From JBPYFK01 sp051984675 (lineage in GTDB: Bacteria; Actinomycetota; Actinomycetes; Mycobacteriales; Pseudonocardiaceae): DNA of 64,000 nucleotides. A model generated the notes under the pieces. The model worked only from the letters and a program-made list of their open reading frames with translations. It was not told where the DNA came from and made no database searches. Position 1 is the first letter of the stretch, and the number at the start of each line of letters is the position of its first letter. Location of the stretch: NCBI GenBank assembly GCA_051984675.1, contig JBPYFK010000115.1:60915-124914 (forward strand), read 5' to 3'. The position numbers and the translations under genes were made by a program. Below, in pieces: positions 16,352 through 24,482 of the stretch.

Positions 16352-18001
16352 ATGAGCGCGAACGAGGGCGCCGGCCGGGTGGCTGTGCTGGGTAATGGAC
16401 CGGTGGGGCAGACGACCGCGCTGCTCCTGGCCCGCTGGGGCGTGCCGGTCGTGCTGCTGGACCAGCGGCGGGAGCGGGACCTCGTGGGATCCAAGTCCAT
16501 CTGCCAGCAGCGCGACGTGCTCGATGTGTGGGCGTGCCTGGGCGTGGGCCAGCGGATCGCCGACGAGGGAGTCACGTGGACGACCGCGCGCACGTTCTAC
16601 CGGGACACGGAACTGTTCCAGATCACTTTCAGCGACCCGGGTCGGGCCCACTTCCCCCCGTTCGTCAACATTTCGCAAGCAAGGACCGAAGAGCTGCTCG
16701 ACGAGCGGATCGCCGCCCAGCCGTTGATCGACGTACGCTGGGACCACGAGGTCGTCGGCCTGCGACACGCTCAGGACGGCGTGCGGCTGACGTGCGCTAC
16801 CCCGGACGGCACGGTCAAGTTGGCGGCCGAGTACGCCGTGGCCTGTGCTGGGGCGCGCGGCGAGGCGGTCCGTCGGATGCTGGGCGTGAGCTTCGACGGG
16901 CAGTCCTTCGCGGACAAGTTCCTGATCTGCGATATCCGTGCCGACCTGCCCGGCTGGGCCAGCGAGCGGCGGTTCTACTTCGACCCCGAGTGGAATCCCG
17001 GACGCCAGGTGCTCATCCACCCCTGCCCGGACTCGACCTTCCGCATCGACTGGCAGGTCCCCGCCGACTACGACCTCGACGCCGAAACCGCTTCGGGTGC
17101 GCTGGACCGGCGCATTCGCGCCATCATCGGTGAGCGCGACTACGAGATCGTGTGGAACTCGGTGTACCGGTTCCATTCTCGGCTGGTCAACCGGATGCGG
17201 GTGGGCAGGGTGTTACTCGCCGGTGACTGCGCCCACCTGGTGGCACCGTTCGGTGCGCGCGGACTGAACTCCGGTGTCGCCGACGCCGAGAACGCCGCAT
17301 GGAAGCTGGCCTTCGTGCTGCACGGGTGGGCGGGTCCTGACCTGCTCCACAGCTATCACGTCGAGCGGCACGCGGCGGCGCGGGAGAATCGGGACGTGAC
17401 CACGGCGACCATGGAGTTCCTGGTCCCGCACAGCGAAGCGCAATGGCGGCGGCGACGTTCGGTCCTCGAACGTGCCGTGACGGACCCGGGCGCCTGGGTG
17501 GAGGTCGATTCTGGGCGGTTGAGCGAACCGTTCTGGTACGTCGACTCCCCACTGTCCACTTTGGATCATATGCGTCCCGTTGCGGGGCGGCCTGCCCGGG
17601 GAGCGTCCGTCCAGCCCGGCCCGGGTGTGCTCATCCCCGATGTGCGGGTGTCGGTCGCCGAGGAGCGCGGCGGTACGCGGTTGCGGGAGCTGGCGCGGGA
17701 TGGCGTACTGCTGCTGGCAGGTGAGGACGTGGATCTCGACATGGCGCGGGCAGCGGGGGCGGGAGCTACGAAGGCCCCGGTTCGGGTCCTGCCGATCGCG
17801 AAACTCGATCAGTCCGGCGCACTCAGCGCCGCGTTGTCGGCACGCCGGGACGAGCTGTGGGTGCTTCGCCCGGACGCCCACGTCGCGGCCGTCCTGCATC
17901 ACCCGGAGCGCGTCGACGTCGAGCGCGCGATCCGGCGATCGTTGGGTGCGAGCAGCACCCATAACAACAGCACCCACAACAACAGCACACGGGAGCAGTG
18001 A
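16352..18001 (+). CDS. FAD-dependent aromatic hydroxylase (PheA/TfdB/MhpA family)
   Basis: The protein has 549 residues. FAD motifs of class A flavoprotein monooxygenases are intact: GNGPVGQTTALLLA near residue 13, a DG-like motif around CAGARGEAVRRMLG near 165, and GDCAHLVAPFGARGLNSG near 290 with DAENAAWKLA. The C-terminal thioredoxin-like domain of phenol hydroxylases follows. NAD(P)H-dependent hydroxylation of a phenol ring is expected. Beside homogentisate dioxygenase, the logical reaction is conversion of 3-hydroxyphenylacetate (or another monophenol acid) to homogentisate; this is inferred from context. The last residues include a tandem THNNS repeat. The next gene starts 11 bases after the stop, consistent with an operon. 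Confidence 0.88.
   Translation: MSANEGAGRVAVLGNGPVGQTTALLLARWGVPVVLLDQRRERDLVGSKSICQQRDVLDVWACLGVGQRIADEGVTWTTARTFYRDTELFQITFSDPGRAHFPPFVNISQARTEELLDERIAAQPLIDVRWDHEVVGLRHAQDGVRLTCATPDGTVKLAAEYAVACAGARGEAVRRMLGVSFDGQSFADKFLICDIRADLPGWASERRFYFDPEWNPGRQVLIHPCPDSTFRIDWQVPADYDLDAETASGALDRRIRAIIGERDYEIVWNSVYRFHSRLVNRMRVGRVLLAGDCAHLVAPFGARGLNSGVADAENAAWKLAFVLHGWAGPDLLHSYHVERHAAARENRDVTTATMEFLVPHSEAQWRRRRSVLERAVTDPGAWVEVDSGRLSEPFWYVDSPLSTLDHMRPVAGRPARGASVQPGPGVLIPDVRVSVAEERGGTRLRELARDGVLLLAGEDVDLDMARAAGAGATKAPVRVLPIAKLDQSGALSAALSARRDELWVLRPDAHVAAVLHHPERVDVERAIRRSLGASSTHNNSTHNNSTREQ
17956..17985 (+). repeat. 15-bp tandem repeat in the hydroxylase C-terminus
   Basis: Two copies of a 15-bp unit (CACCCATAACAACAG and CACCCACAACAACAG, one mismatch) encode THNNSTHNNST just before the stop codon. 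The codons are A-rich in a gene that is otherwise GC-rich. It probably arose by slippage and is outside the catalytic domains. Confidence 0.8.
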
Positions 18002-18012
18002 GGGGAGCGATC

Positions 18013-19209
18013 ATGGCGTACTACCGACAGGTGGGTGAGGTGCCGCCCAAGAGGCACACCCAGCACCGGCGTCCCGACGGGAGTCTGTACTACGAGGAGC
18101 TGATGGGGGAGGAAGGCTTCTCCGCCGACTCCTCCCTGCTGTACCACCGTGGTGTTCCTTCGGCCATCGTCAACGCCACGCCGTGGGAGCTGCCGGATCT
18201 CTCGCTGACCACGAACCACCCGCTGAAGCCGAGGCATCTCAAGCTGCACAGCCTGTTCGACGACCGCGAGTGGAAGCGCCACGACATGGTCACCTCGCGG
18301 CGTCTGGTGCTCGGCAACGCCGACGTGCGGATCTCGTACGTGGTCGCTGGCGAGACCTCACCGCTGTATCGCAACGCGACCGGGGACGAGTGCGTGTACG
18401 TCGAATCGGGCTCCGCCCGTGTCGAAACCGTGTTCGGGGTGCTGTCGGCGGGTCAGGGGGACTACGTGCTGATACCGCGAGCGACCACCCATCGCTGGCT
18501 GCCGAACGGCGACGAGCCGCTGCGCGCCTACTGCATCGAGGCCAACTCGCACATCACCCCGGCGCGCCGCTACCTGTCGAAGTTCGGGCAGCTGCTCGAG
18601 CACGCACCCTACTGTGAGCGTGATCTGCACGGTCCGACCGAGGTGCTGCTCGCCGAGGGCACCGACGTCGACGTGCTGGTCAAGCATCGCGGCCCGGAAG
18701 GGATCGTGGGCACCCGGTACACCTGCCCCGAGCATCCGTTCGACGTGGTGGGCTGGGATGGCTGCCTGTATCCCTACACGTTCAACATCTCGGACTTCGA
18801 ACCCATCACCGGGCGCGTGCACCAGCCACCGCCAGCGCACCAGGTGTTCGAGGGGAACAACTTCGTCATCTGCAACTTCGTGCCACGCAAGGTGGACTAC
18901 CACCCGCTCGCCGTGCCGGTTCCCTACTACCATTCCAATGTGGACTCCGACGAGGTCATGTTCTACTGCGGCGGTGACTACGAAGCCCGCAAGGGATCGG
19001 GCATCGGCCAGGGTTCGATCTCGTTGCACCCGGGCGGTCACTCGCACGGACCGCAACCAGGTGCGATCGAGCGGAGCCTGGGTGCCGAGTTCTTCGACGA
19101 GCTCGCGGTCATGATCGACACCTTCCAGCCCCTCCGGTTCGGTGAGGGTGGCCTGGCGGCTGAGGACCCGGGTTACGCCTGGACGTGGGCTGGGCGAGGG
19201 CCGGCGTGA
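18013..19209 (+). CDS. hmgA: Homogentisate 1,2-dioxygenase
   Basis: The protein has 398 residues, the bacterial family size. Fe(II) ligands are expected from PYYHSNVDSDEVMFY (His and Glu) and SLHPGGHSHGPQPG (His), which occupy the positions of human H335, E341 and H371. Further family segments are IPRATTHRW, GWDGCLYPYTFNISDFEP and HQVFEGNNFVICNFVPRK. It opens the homogentisate ring to maleylacetoacetate with O2, in the cytoplasm. ATG 18013 has GAGGGGAGC upstream; the FAD hydroxylase stop is 11 bases before. The downstream gene overlaps by four bases (GTGA). The operon lacks maleylacetoacetate isomerase and retains only a fragment of fumarylacetoacetase. Confidence 0.96.
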   Translation: MAYYRQVGEVPPKRHTQHRRPDGSLYYEELMGEEGFSADSSLLYHRGVPSAIVNATPWELPDLSLTTNHPLKPRHLKLHSLFDDREWKRHDMVTSRRLVLGNADVRISYVVAGETSPLYRNATGDECVYVESGSARVETVFGVLSAGQGDYVLIPRATTHRWLPNGDEPLRAYCIEANSHITPARRYLSKFGQLLEHAPYCERDLHGPTEVLLAEGTDVDVLVKHRGPEGIVGTRYTCPEHPFDVVGWDGCLYPYTFNISDFEPITGRVHQPPPAHQVFEGNNFVICNFVPRKVDYHPLAVPVPYYHSNVDSDEVMFYCGGDYEARKGSGIGQGSISLHPGGHSHGPQPGAIERSLGAEFFDELAVMIDTFQPLRFGEGGLAAEDPGYAWTWAGRGPA

Positions 19210-20099
19210 GTTCCGCGGACAGCCCGGCCCGCACCCTGCTGGCTGGGCTGGTCGACGATGCGGGCCTGTTCCCGCCCACTGCGCTGGCCATGCCGGACGC
19301 CCTCGCACGCCACCGGCGTGACCAGAGTGCCGACCATCCGATGCACACGCACCGGTTTCTTTGCCCGGCAAGCCGGCTGGCGGAACTGGACGTCCAGCTG
19401 GTCGCGGACGACCGCATCCGTATCGGCCTGATCGCGGACACCGGGCTCGACGGGCTGCCCGACGCGCTGCGGGAGATCGCGGCGAACCCGCATCTGGAAC
19501 TCGCGTTGATCGAGTTTCCGCTGGCCCGAGCCGGGATCGACGATCCCGGCTCAGCCGCGACCACCGTTGCGCACAAGGTCACCGATCTGGCCGGTGGCAG
19601 GCCGCTGTTCCTGGAGCCGGCCGCGTTCGGCGACACTGACGCGGTGGCCCGCGCGGTCGCTGAAGCGGCTCCCGAGCAGCCGTGCGGCCTCAAGGCGCGG
19701 TGTGGCGGCGTGCGTCCCGAGCTGTTTCCCAGCGCCGAAGCGCTGGCGCACTTCCTCGTCGCCGCACACGCGGCGTCACGGCCGGTGAAGGCGACGGCCG
19801 GTCTGCACCACGCGGTGCGCTACCGCGACGCGGACACCGGATTCCCGCATCACGGTTTCCTGAACCTGGTGCTGGCGGTCGCGGACGTCGTCGCGGGAGC
19901 TGACGAGCGTGCCACGGCGTCGACGTTGTTGCTCGACGACGGCGCGGCGCTGGTGGCGCGGGTACGGGCGCTCCCGCTTGATGTTGCCGAAGCGGCCAGA
20001 ACCCTTTTCGTGGCTTACGGATCGTGCAGTACCAGCACCCCGATCCAGGAAGTCCACGACCTCGGCCTCTGGCCATCGCCGCGCACCGAGAGAGGATGA
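19206..20099 (+). CDS. Conserved hypothetical protein of the homogentisate operon
   Basis: The protein has 297 residues. GTG 19206 overlaps the hmgA stop (GTGA) with GGGCGAGGG upstream, indicating translational coupling. I recognise no named domain. Visible features: an N-terminal segment LLAGLVDDAGLFPPTALAMPDAL, alternating beta/alpha stretches (DVQLVADDRIRIGLIADTG; LELALIEFPLA), CGLKARCGGVRPELFPSAEAL, and VKATAGLHHAVRYRD with paired His. The pattern suggests a TIM-barrel-like enzyme with Lys and His residues near strand ends. Lack of a signal peptide suggests a cytosolic enzyme of aromatic acid breakdown, perhaps a missing isomerase or hydrolase step. Function is unassigned. Confidence 0.72.
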   Translation: MSSADSPARTLLAGLVDDAGLFPPTALAMPDALARHRRDQSADHPMHTHRFLCPASRLAELDVQLVADDRIRIGLIADTGLDGLPDALREIAANPHLELALIEFPLARAGIDDPGSAATTVAHKVTDLAGGRPLFLEPAAFGDTDAVARAVAEAAPEQPCGLKARCGGVRPELFPSAEALAHFLVAAHAASRPVKATAGLHHAVRYRDADTGFPHHGFLNLVLAVADVVAGADERATASTLLLDDGAALVARVRALPLDVAEAARTLFVAYGSCSTSTPIQEVHDLGLWPSPRTERG

Positions 20100-20106
20100 C
20101 CAGCAC

Positions 20107-20372
20107 GTGACCACGGTCAACGGCGCCACGCTGCGCCCCGCTGACCTTTACGCGTCGGGCACGGTGTCCGGTTCGCAGCGGGATCAGCGCGGTTCGTTGA
20201 TCGAGCTGGCCTGGGGTGGGCGCGAGCCACTGCTACTACCCGACGGTGCCACTCGCACGTTCCTCGAAGACGGTGACACCGTGACCTCCGGGCGTCCGCG
20301 CCCGGGCCGGACGGCTGCCGCATCGGCTTCGGCGAAGTGCCCGGTACGGTTCACCCGGCCATCTGGGGTTAG
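20107..20372 (+). pseudogene. Fumarylacetoacetase remnant (C-terminal fragment with frameshift)
   Basis: GTG 20107 opens a frame reading TTVNGATLRPADLYASGTVSG, RGSLIELAWGG and TRTFLEDGDTVT, which is the C-terminal part of fumarylacetoacetase (NG-x-LRPGDLxxSGTxSG and FLEDGDxVTL). One base is missing after the DTVT codons (around 20286). Shifting the frame restores ASAPGPDGCRIGFGEVPGTV and a natural stop at 20370-20372. The N-terminal three quarters, with the metal and catalytic residues, is absent; upstream lies the unknown 297-residue gene. The fragment can encode no active enzyme. The last step of homogentisate breakdown must be supplied elsewhere, or the route is broken. Confidence 0.85.
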
Positions 20373-20384
20373 AGCCGCGTCCTG

Positions 20385-20648
20385 CTAGACGCGTGCCCTG
20401 CGGAAGATGAGCCGGTACAGGAGCAACAGGATCAAGGAACCGACCACCGCCCACAGGAAGCTCATCAGGTTGAAGCCGGAGACACCGGTGCTGCCGAACA
20501 CGGAGCTTCCCAGCCAGCCTCCGAGCAGGCCGCCCGCGATCCCGATCAGGATGGTCACGATGATCCCGCCCGGATCCCGCCCGGGCAGGATGAACTTCGC
20601 GAGTGCTCCCACGATCAGGCCAAACAAGATCCAACTGAGGATACCCAC
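20385..20648 (-). CDS. GlsB/YeaQ/YmgE-family small membrane protein
   Basis: The protein has 87 residues. Three or four hydrophobic helices with the family's glycine-rich pattern are seen: ILSWILFGLIVGALAKFILPG, then the GGIIVTILIGIAGGLLGGWLG stretch, then FLWAVVGSLILLLLYRLIF. It is the transglycosylase-associated/GlsB stress-protein family, an inner-membrane protein linked to general stress responses. GTG 20648 is preferred over an ATG eight codons upstream because GAGGAGAG is then correctly spaced. It lies downstream of pckG on the same strand across a 160-bp gap, so probably has its own promoter. Confidence 0.88.
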   Translation of the reverse strand: MGILSWILFGLIVGALAKFILPGRDPGGIIVTILIGIAGGLLGGWLGSSVFGSTGVSGFNLMSFLWAVVGSLILLLLYRLIFRRARV

Positions 20649-20808
20649 CGTGGACTCTCCTCTCGTTCTCATGCTCTTACATCAGTGAGATACCCGGTCA
20701 GGCGATCCCTACACCTCGCCAGGCCGCTCCCCGGGTTGGCGGTCCGCGACGATGCCGCGAACCTGGAACTCCACATCACACTGTCCATAGTGGATTATCC
20801 GTCGACCG

Positions 20809-22641
20809 TCAGTCGTGCTCCAGGCGCTGCCGCAAGGTGTCCAGCTCGTCGCCCAGCTCGGCGGGGAGCCGGTCGCCGATCGTGTCGAACCATTCCTCGA
20901 TCAGCGGGATCTCGGCCCGCCATTCGTCGCGGTCGACGGTCAGCGCGGCGTTGACGTCCGCGACCGGGGCGTCCAGCCCGGTGAGGTCCAGGTCGTTGGC
21001 CGTGGGCACGAGTCCGATCGGCGTGTCCACCGCGTGGGCGCGCCCCTCGATCCGCTCAACGATCCACTTCAGGACCCGGGAGTTCTCCCGGAACCCCGGC
21101 CACACGATGCGGCCTTCGTCGTCCCGGCGGAACCAGTTGACGTAGCAGATCTTCGGTAACTGGGCAGCGTCGTGGTCCTTGCCGATCGTCAGCCAGTGCC
21201 GCAGGTAGTCGCCGGCGTGGTAGCCGAGGAACGGCCGCATCGCCATCGGGTCCCGGCGAACGACCCCGACCTGGCCCGTCGCGGCAGCCGTGGTCTCGCT
21301 GGACTGGGTGGCGGCCAGGAACACGCCGTGCTGCCAGTCGCGGGCCTCGTTGACCAGCGGAACGGTGGTGGCCCGACGCCCACCGAACAGCAGAATCGAG
21401 ATCGGCACGCCCTGCGGATCATCCCACTCGGGCGCCACGATCGGGCACTGCTGGATCGGCGTGCAGAACCGCGCGTTCGGGTGGGCGGCCTTCTCCTTGG
21501 ACTCCGGTGTCCAGTCCCGACCGGTCCACGCGGTCGCGTGCGGTGGGGGAGTGTCGGTCATGCCCTCCCACCAGACGTCGCCGTCGTCGGTGAGCGCGAC
21601 GTTGGTGAACAGGGAGTTCCCCTTCTCGATCGTGCGCATGGCCATCGGGTTGGTGCCGTATCCGGTGCCGGGCGCGACCCCGAAGAACCCGGCCTCCGGG
21701 TTCGTCGCGTAGAGCCGGCCGTCGTCCCCGAAACGCATCCAGGCGATGTCGTCCCCGATCGTCTCGGCCTTCCAGCCGGGCAAGGTCGGTTGCAGCATCG
21801 CGAGGTTGGTCTTGCCGCAGGAGGAGGGGAACGCGGCGGCGAGGTAGTAGACCTTCTGCTCGGGTGAGGTCAGTTTGAGGATGAGCATGTGCTCGGCAAG
21901 CCAGCCCTCGTCCCGGGCGATCGCCGAGGCGATCCGCAGCGCGTAGCATTTCTTTCCCAGCAGCGCGTTCCCGCCGTAGCCGGAGCCGTAGCTGCGGATC
22001 TCCCGGGTTTCGGGGAAGTGCGCGATGTACTTCGTGTCGTTGCAGGGCCAGGGAACGTCCTCCTCCCCTGGCCGCAGCGGCGCACCCACTGAGTGCAGGC
22101 ATGCCACGAAATCGCGGTCGTTTCCCTCGGCATCGTGGAACTTGCGCAGGGCGGGCAGGCCCATGCGGGTCATGATGCGCATGGAAACGACGACATAGGC
22201 GGAGTCGGTGATCTCCACGCCGATCTTGGGTTCCTCGGCGGCCAGCGATCCCATGCAGAAGGGGATGACGTACATCGTGCGACCCCGCATGCAGCCCCGG
22301 AACGCATCGGCGAGGGTCGTTCTCATCTCGTCGGGCGCCACCCAGTTGTTCGTCGGACCGGCATCCCCGGCCTCCCGCGAGCAGATGAACGTCCGGTCCT
22401 CGACCCGTGCGACATCGGCCGGGTCGGAGGCGCACCAGAACGAGTTGGGCTTCCGCTGTAACCGGACGAACGTGCCGGCATCGACGAGCTCCGAGGTCAG
22501 CCGCCGCCACTCGTCGTCACTACCGTCACACCACAGCACTCGATCCGGCGTGGTCCGCTCCGCCACCTCGCGCACCCACGACAGCAGTTGCCCGTGGGTG
22601 GTCGGCGCCTGCTCCAGCCCGGAAACGGTCAAAGTCTTCAT
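20809..22641 (-). CDS. pckG: Phosphoenolpyruvate carboxykinase (GTP)
   Basis: The protein has 610 residues, the normal size for GTP-type PEPCK. The P-loop FPSSCGKTNL is at 271-280, the kinase-1a metal motif GDDIAWMRF at about 297-305, and substrate and metal contacts include GSGYGGNALLGKKCYALR at 219-236. NWFRRDDEGRIVWPGFREN near 485 is also conserved. It converts oxaloacetate and GTP to PEP, CO2 and GDP, the first committed gluconeogenic step, in the cytoplasm. It stands alone. Growth on aromatic and fatty substrates such as those handled by neighbouring genes would require gluconeogenesis, but no regulatory site linking them is evident. Confidence 0.97.
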   Translation of the reverse strand: MKTLTVSGLEQAPTTHGQLLSWVREVAERTTPDRVLWCDGSDDEWRRLTSELVDAGTFVRLQRKPNSFWCASDPADVARVEDRTFICSREAGDAGPTNNWVAPDEMRTTLADAFRGCMRGRTMYVIPFCMGSLAAEEPKIGVEITDSAYVVVSMRIMTRMGLPALRKFHDAEGNDRDFVACLHSVGAPLRPGEEDVPWPCNDTKYIAHFPETREIRSYGSGYGGNALLGKKCYALRIASAIARDEGWLAEHMLILKLTSPEQKVYYLAAAFPSSCGKTNLAMLQPTLPGWKAETIGDDIAWMRFGDDGRLYATNPEAGFFGVAPGTGYGTNPMAMRTIEKGNSLFTNVALTDDGDVWWEGMTDTPPPHATAWTGRDWTPESKEKAAHPNARFCTPIQQCPIVAPEWDDPQGVPISILLFGGRRATTVPLVNEARDWQHGVFLAATQSSETTAAATGQVGVVRRDPMAMRPFLGYHAGDYLRHWLTIGKDHDAAQLPKICYVNWFRRDDEGRIVWPGFRENSRVLKWIVERIEGRAHAVDTPIGLVPTANDLDLTGLDAPVADVNAALTVDRDEWRAEIPLIEEWFDTIGDRLPAELGDELDTLRQRLEHD

Positions 22642-22705
22642 CGCCGCTTCCCTCCCCGTCCTGACGACGTCAGCGATACCCAGGGCATACCCAGAGAGAC
22701 GGTGA

Positions 22706-22867
22706 TCAATCGGCTACATCAGTTTCCGTGATTGCTTCAGTATCGAACGAAGTGAGTTCGAACCCAGTCGCGAGGCCACTCGTACTGTTGTTCGGGACGA
22801 CCCGAAGCTCGAAGAGCTCAACGAGGCTGACATCGTCGCAGAGCGCGACCTCCAGCCCACGGGTCAC
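22706..22867 (-). CDS. Possible 53-residue peptide ORF coupled to the GntR gene
   Basis: GTG 22867 overlaps the stop of the GntR gene in the tetramer GTGA, and the frame runs 53 codons to TGA at 22706. The product begins TRGLEVALCDDVSLVELFEL and ends in an acidic Thr/Ser-rich tail (TSFDTEAITETDVAD). Third-position GC is clearly lower in the last 25 codons than in neighbouring genes. I recognise no family. It could be a short regulator, a modified-peptide precursor or simply a non-coding run-on. Coupling and the low predicted pI argue for translation; absence of a Shine-Dalgarno and of a partner maturase argue against. Confidence 0.35.
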   Translation of the reverse strand: MTRGLEVALCDDVSLVELFELRVVPNNSTSGLATGFELTSFDTEAITETDVAD

Positions 22868-23535
22868 GGTGTAGTGCCGAACAGAAGGTGTAGCGCGACC
22901 TCGCGGTTGTGCCGCACGTGACGCAACGCCTCCGCACCCGCTGTTTCCGGTGAGCCGGAGGCGATCGCGTCGTAGAGCGTCTCGTGCTCCTCGCACAGCG
23001 CTCGCACGTCGTCGATCTGCCGGAACAGCCAGTGCAGCCGGCCTTGCAACGGTTCGAGCAGGTTGGCCAGCAGTTGATGGTCAGCCAGCACGATGATCTC
23101 GTCGTGGAAGTCCTCGTTCGCCCGTCCGATCATGCGCACGTCGCCCGCGTCCAGCGCTTTGCGGGCGCGTCCGAGAGTGCCCTGCAGGCGGCGCAGCCCG
23201 CGTGTGTCCGCGTGCTGCGCCGCCAGCCGGCAGGCCAGGACTTCCAACGATTCGCGCACGTCGAAGAGCTCCTCGACGTCCCGCCGATCCAGGCGCCGGA
23301 CGATCACCCCGCGCCGGGCCACGTCGTCCAGGAAGCCTTCGACCCGCAGGGTCCGAAGGGCCTCCCGCACCGGGACCCGCGACACTGCCAGCTCGGCGGC
23401 GAGCTCGCGCTCGACGATCCGGTCACCAGGGGCGTACTCGCCCTCGATGATGCGACGTCGGATCTCGTCGCAGACCTGGTCTCGCAGCGGCTGGTCCCGC
23501 GCACCCAACGGCACCGGCTGCGGGCCTGCCACCAT
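22864..23535 (-). CDS. GntR-family transcriptional regulator (FadR/FCD subgroup)
   Basis: The protein has 223 residues. The N-terminal winged helix is RRRIIEGEYAPGDRIVERELAAELAVSRVPVREALRTLRVEGFLD (residues about 25-70), followed by the V-R-R wing. The C-terminal all-helical FCD domain has metal-binding residues visible in EDFHDEIIVLADH and the RHVRHNREVAL end. The start at 23535 has AGGGAG upstream. It is the last clear gene of a four-gene operon (MFS, racemase-GAF, deacetylase-like, GntR). The promoter of that operon carries TTGGTAT-N5-ATACCAA, a typical FadR-subgroup palindrome. It most likely represses the operon until a carboxylate ligand binds. Confidence 0.92.
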   Translation of the reverse strand: MVAGPQPVPLGARDQPLRDQVCDEIRRRIIEGEYAPGDRIVERELAAELAVSRVPVREALRTLRVEGFLDDVARRGVIVRRLDRRDVEELFDVRESLEVLACRLAAQHADTRGLRRLQGTLGRARKALDAGDVRMIGRANEDFHDEIIVLADHQLLANLLEPLQGRLHWLFRQIDDVRALCEEHETLYDAIASGSPETAGAEALRHVRHNREVALHLLFGTTP

Positions 23536-23557
23536 GACGGGTCTCCCTCGGGTTCGG

Positions 23558-24472
23558 TTACTGGGCTGTCCCGACCGGGGACGGCCGGTCCTGCTGCTCG
23601 AAAGGGTAGCGTCGGCGGAAATCCGCAGCGGCATCGGCGAAGGTGACGAACCGGACGCCGTCCACGCCGCGCCAGTACTCCAGTAGTCGCTCCAGCATCA
23701 GCAGCACCTGGGGCCTGCCCGACACGTCCGGGTGCAGGGTGACCGGAAAGACACCGTAGTCGAACTCCCGGTAAACCCAGTCGAACTGGTCGCGCCACAG
23801 CTGCTCGATGGCCCTCGGGCTGACGAAGCCGTGCGAGTTCGCCGCGTGCTTGTTGAACATCATCGGGGGCAGATCGTCGACGTACCAGTTGCCGCAGAAC
23901 TCCACGAGGTCCACTTCGTGACCGTGTCGCAGCGGCTTCATCCAGGACTCCGCCGGGCCCGAGAAGTCGATCTTCGTCCAGGCGTCGCCGACCCTGGCGT
24001 AGAAGGGGTGAAAGTCGTTGTAGTTCTGGCTGTGGTCATAGGTGAAGCCGTTCTCGATCAGCAGGGCGGCGGTGTGCTCGGACATCTCCCACCACGGGGC
24101 GACGTAGCCCTCCGGCCGGCGACCGCTGACCTTCTCGACCAGGTCGATGCACCTGAGCAGGACCTCACGTTCCTGCGCCGGTGACATCTGCACCGGGTTC
24201 TCGTGCGAGTAGCCGTGGGCGCCGATCTCGTGTCCGGCGTCGACGACGGCCTGGACCTGGTACGGGAACGTCTCGATCGAATGGCCGGGAACGAACCACG
24301 TTGTGGGCACGTCGTACCGCGCGAACAAGCCCAACATGCGAGGTACGCCAACCTCTCCGGCGAACACCCCGCGCTGGATGTCGTTGGGGGAGTCCTCACC
24401 GCCGTATGAGCCGAGCCAGCCGGCGACCGCGTCCACGTCGACCCCGAGACAGATCTGGATGTCCTTCGGCAT
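23558..24472 (-). CDS. Polysaccharide deacetylase-like (CE4/NodB-fold) hydrolase
   Basis: The protein has 304 residues and no signal peptide. CE4 motifs: VDVDA with Asp at 12/14 (catalytic base and metal Asp), HGYSHE at 86-91 (metal His pair), and APWWE in place of the RxP motif. It resembles the cytoplasmic branch that includes H. pylori PgdA-like proteins, PuuE allantoinases and cyclic imide hydrolases. It is therefore more likely to cleave a small C-N bond (imide, hydantoin or N-acyl compound) than cell-wall glycan. RBS AAAGGA precedes ATG 24472. It sits between the racemase-like and GntR genes in one operon, 10 bases after the former. The exact substrate is unknown. Confidence 0.85.
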   Translation of the reverse strand: MPKDIQICLGVDVDAVAGWLGSYGGEDSPNDIQRGVFAGEVGVPRMLGLFARYDVPTTWFVPGHSIETFPYQVQAVVDAGHEIGAHGYSHENPVQMSPAQEREVLLRCIDLVEKVSGRRPEGYVAPWWEMSEHTAALLIENGFTYDHSQNYNDFHPFYARVGDAWTKIDFSGPAESWMKPLRHGHEVDLVEFCGNWYVDDLPPMMFNKHAANSHGFVSPRAIEQLWRDQFDWVYREFDYGVFPVTLHPDVSGRPQVLLMLERLLEYWRGVDGVRFVTFADAAADFRRRYPFEQQDRPSPVGTAQ

Positions 24473-24482
24473 GCTTGTCCTT

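Noticed and set aside
22740..22775. GTTCGAAC-like sequence suggesting a tRNA T-loop or integration site
   Set aside because: The flanking bases do not pair as a T-stem and no acceptor or anticodon arm is found nearby.
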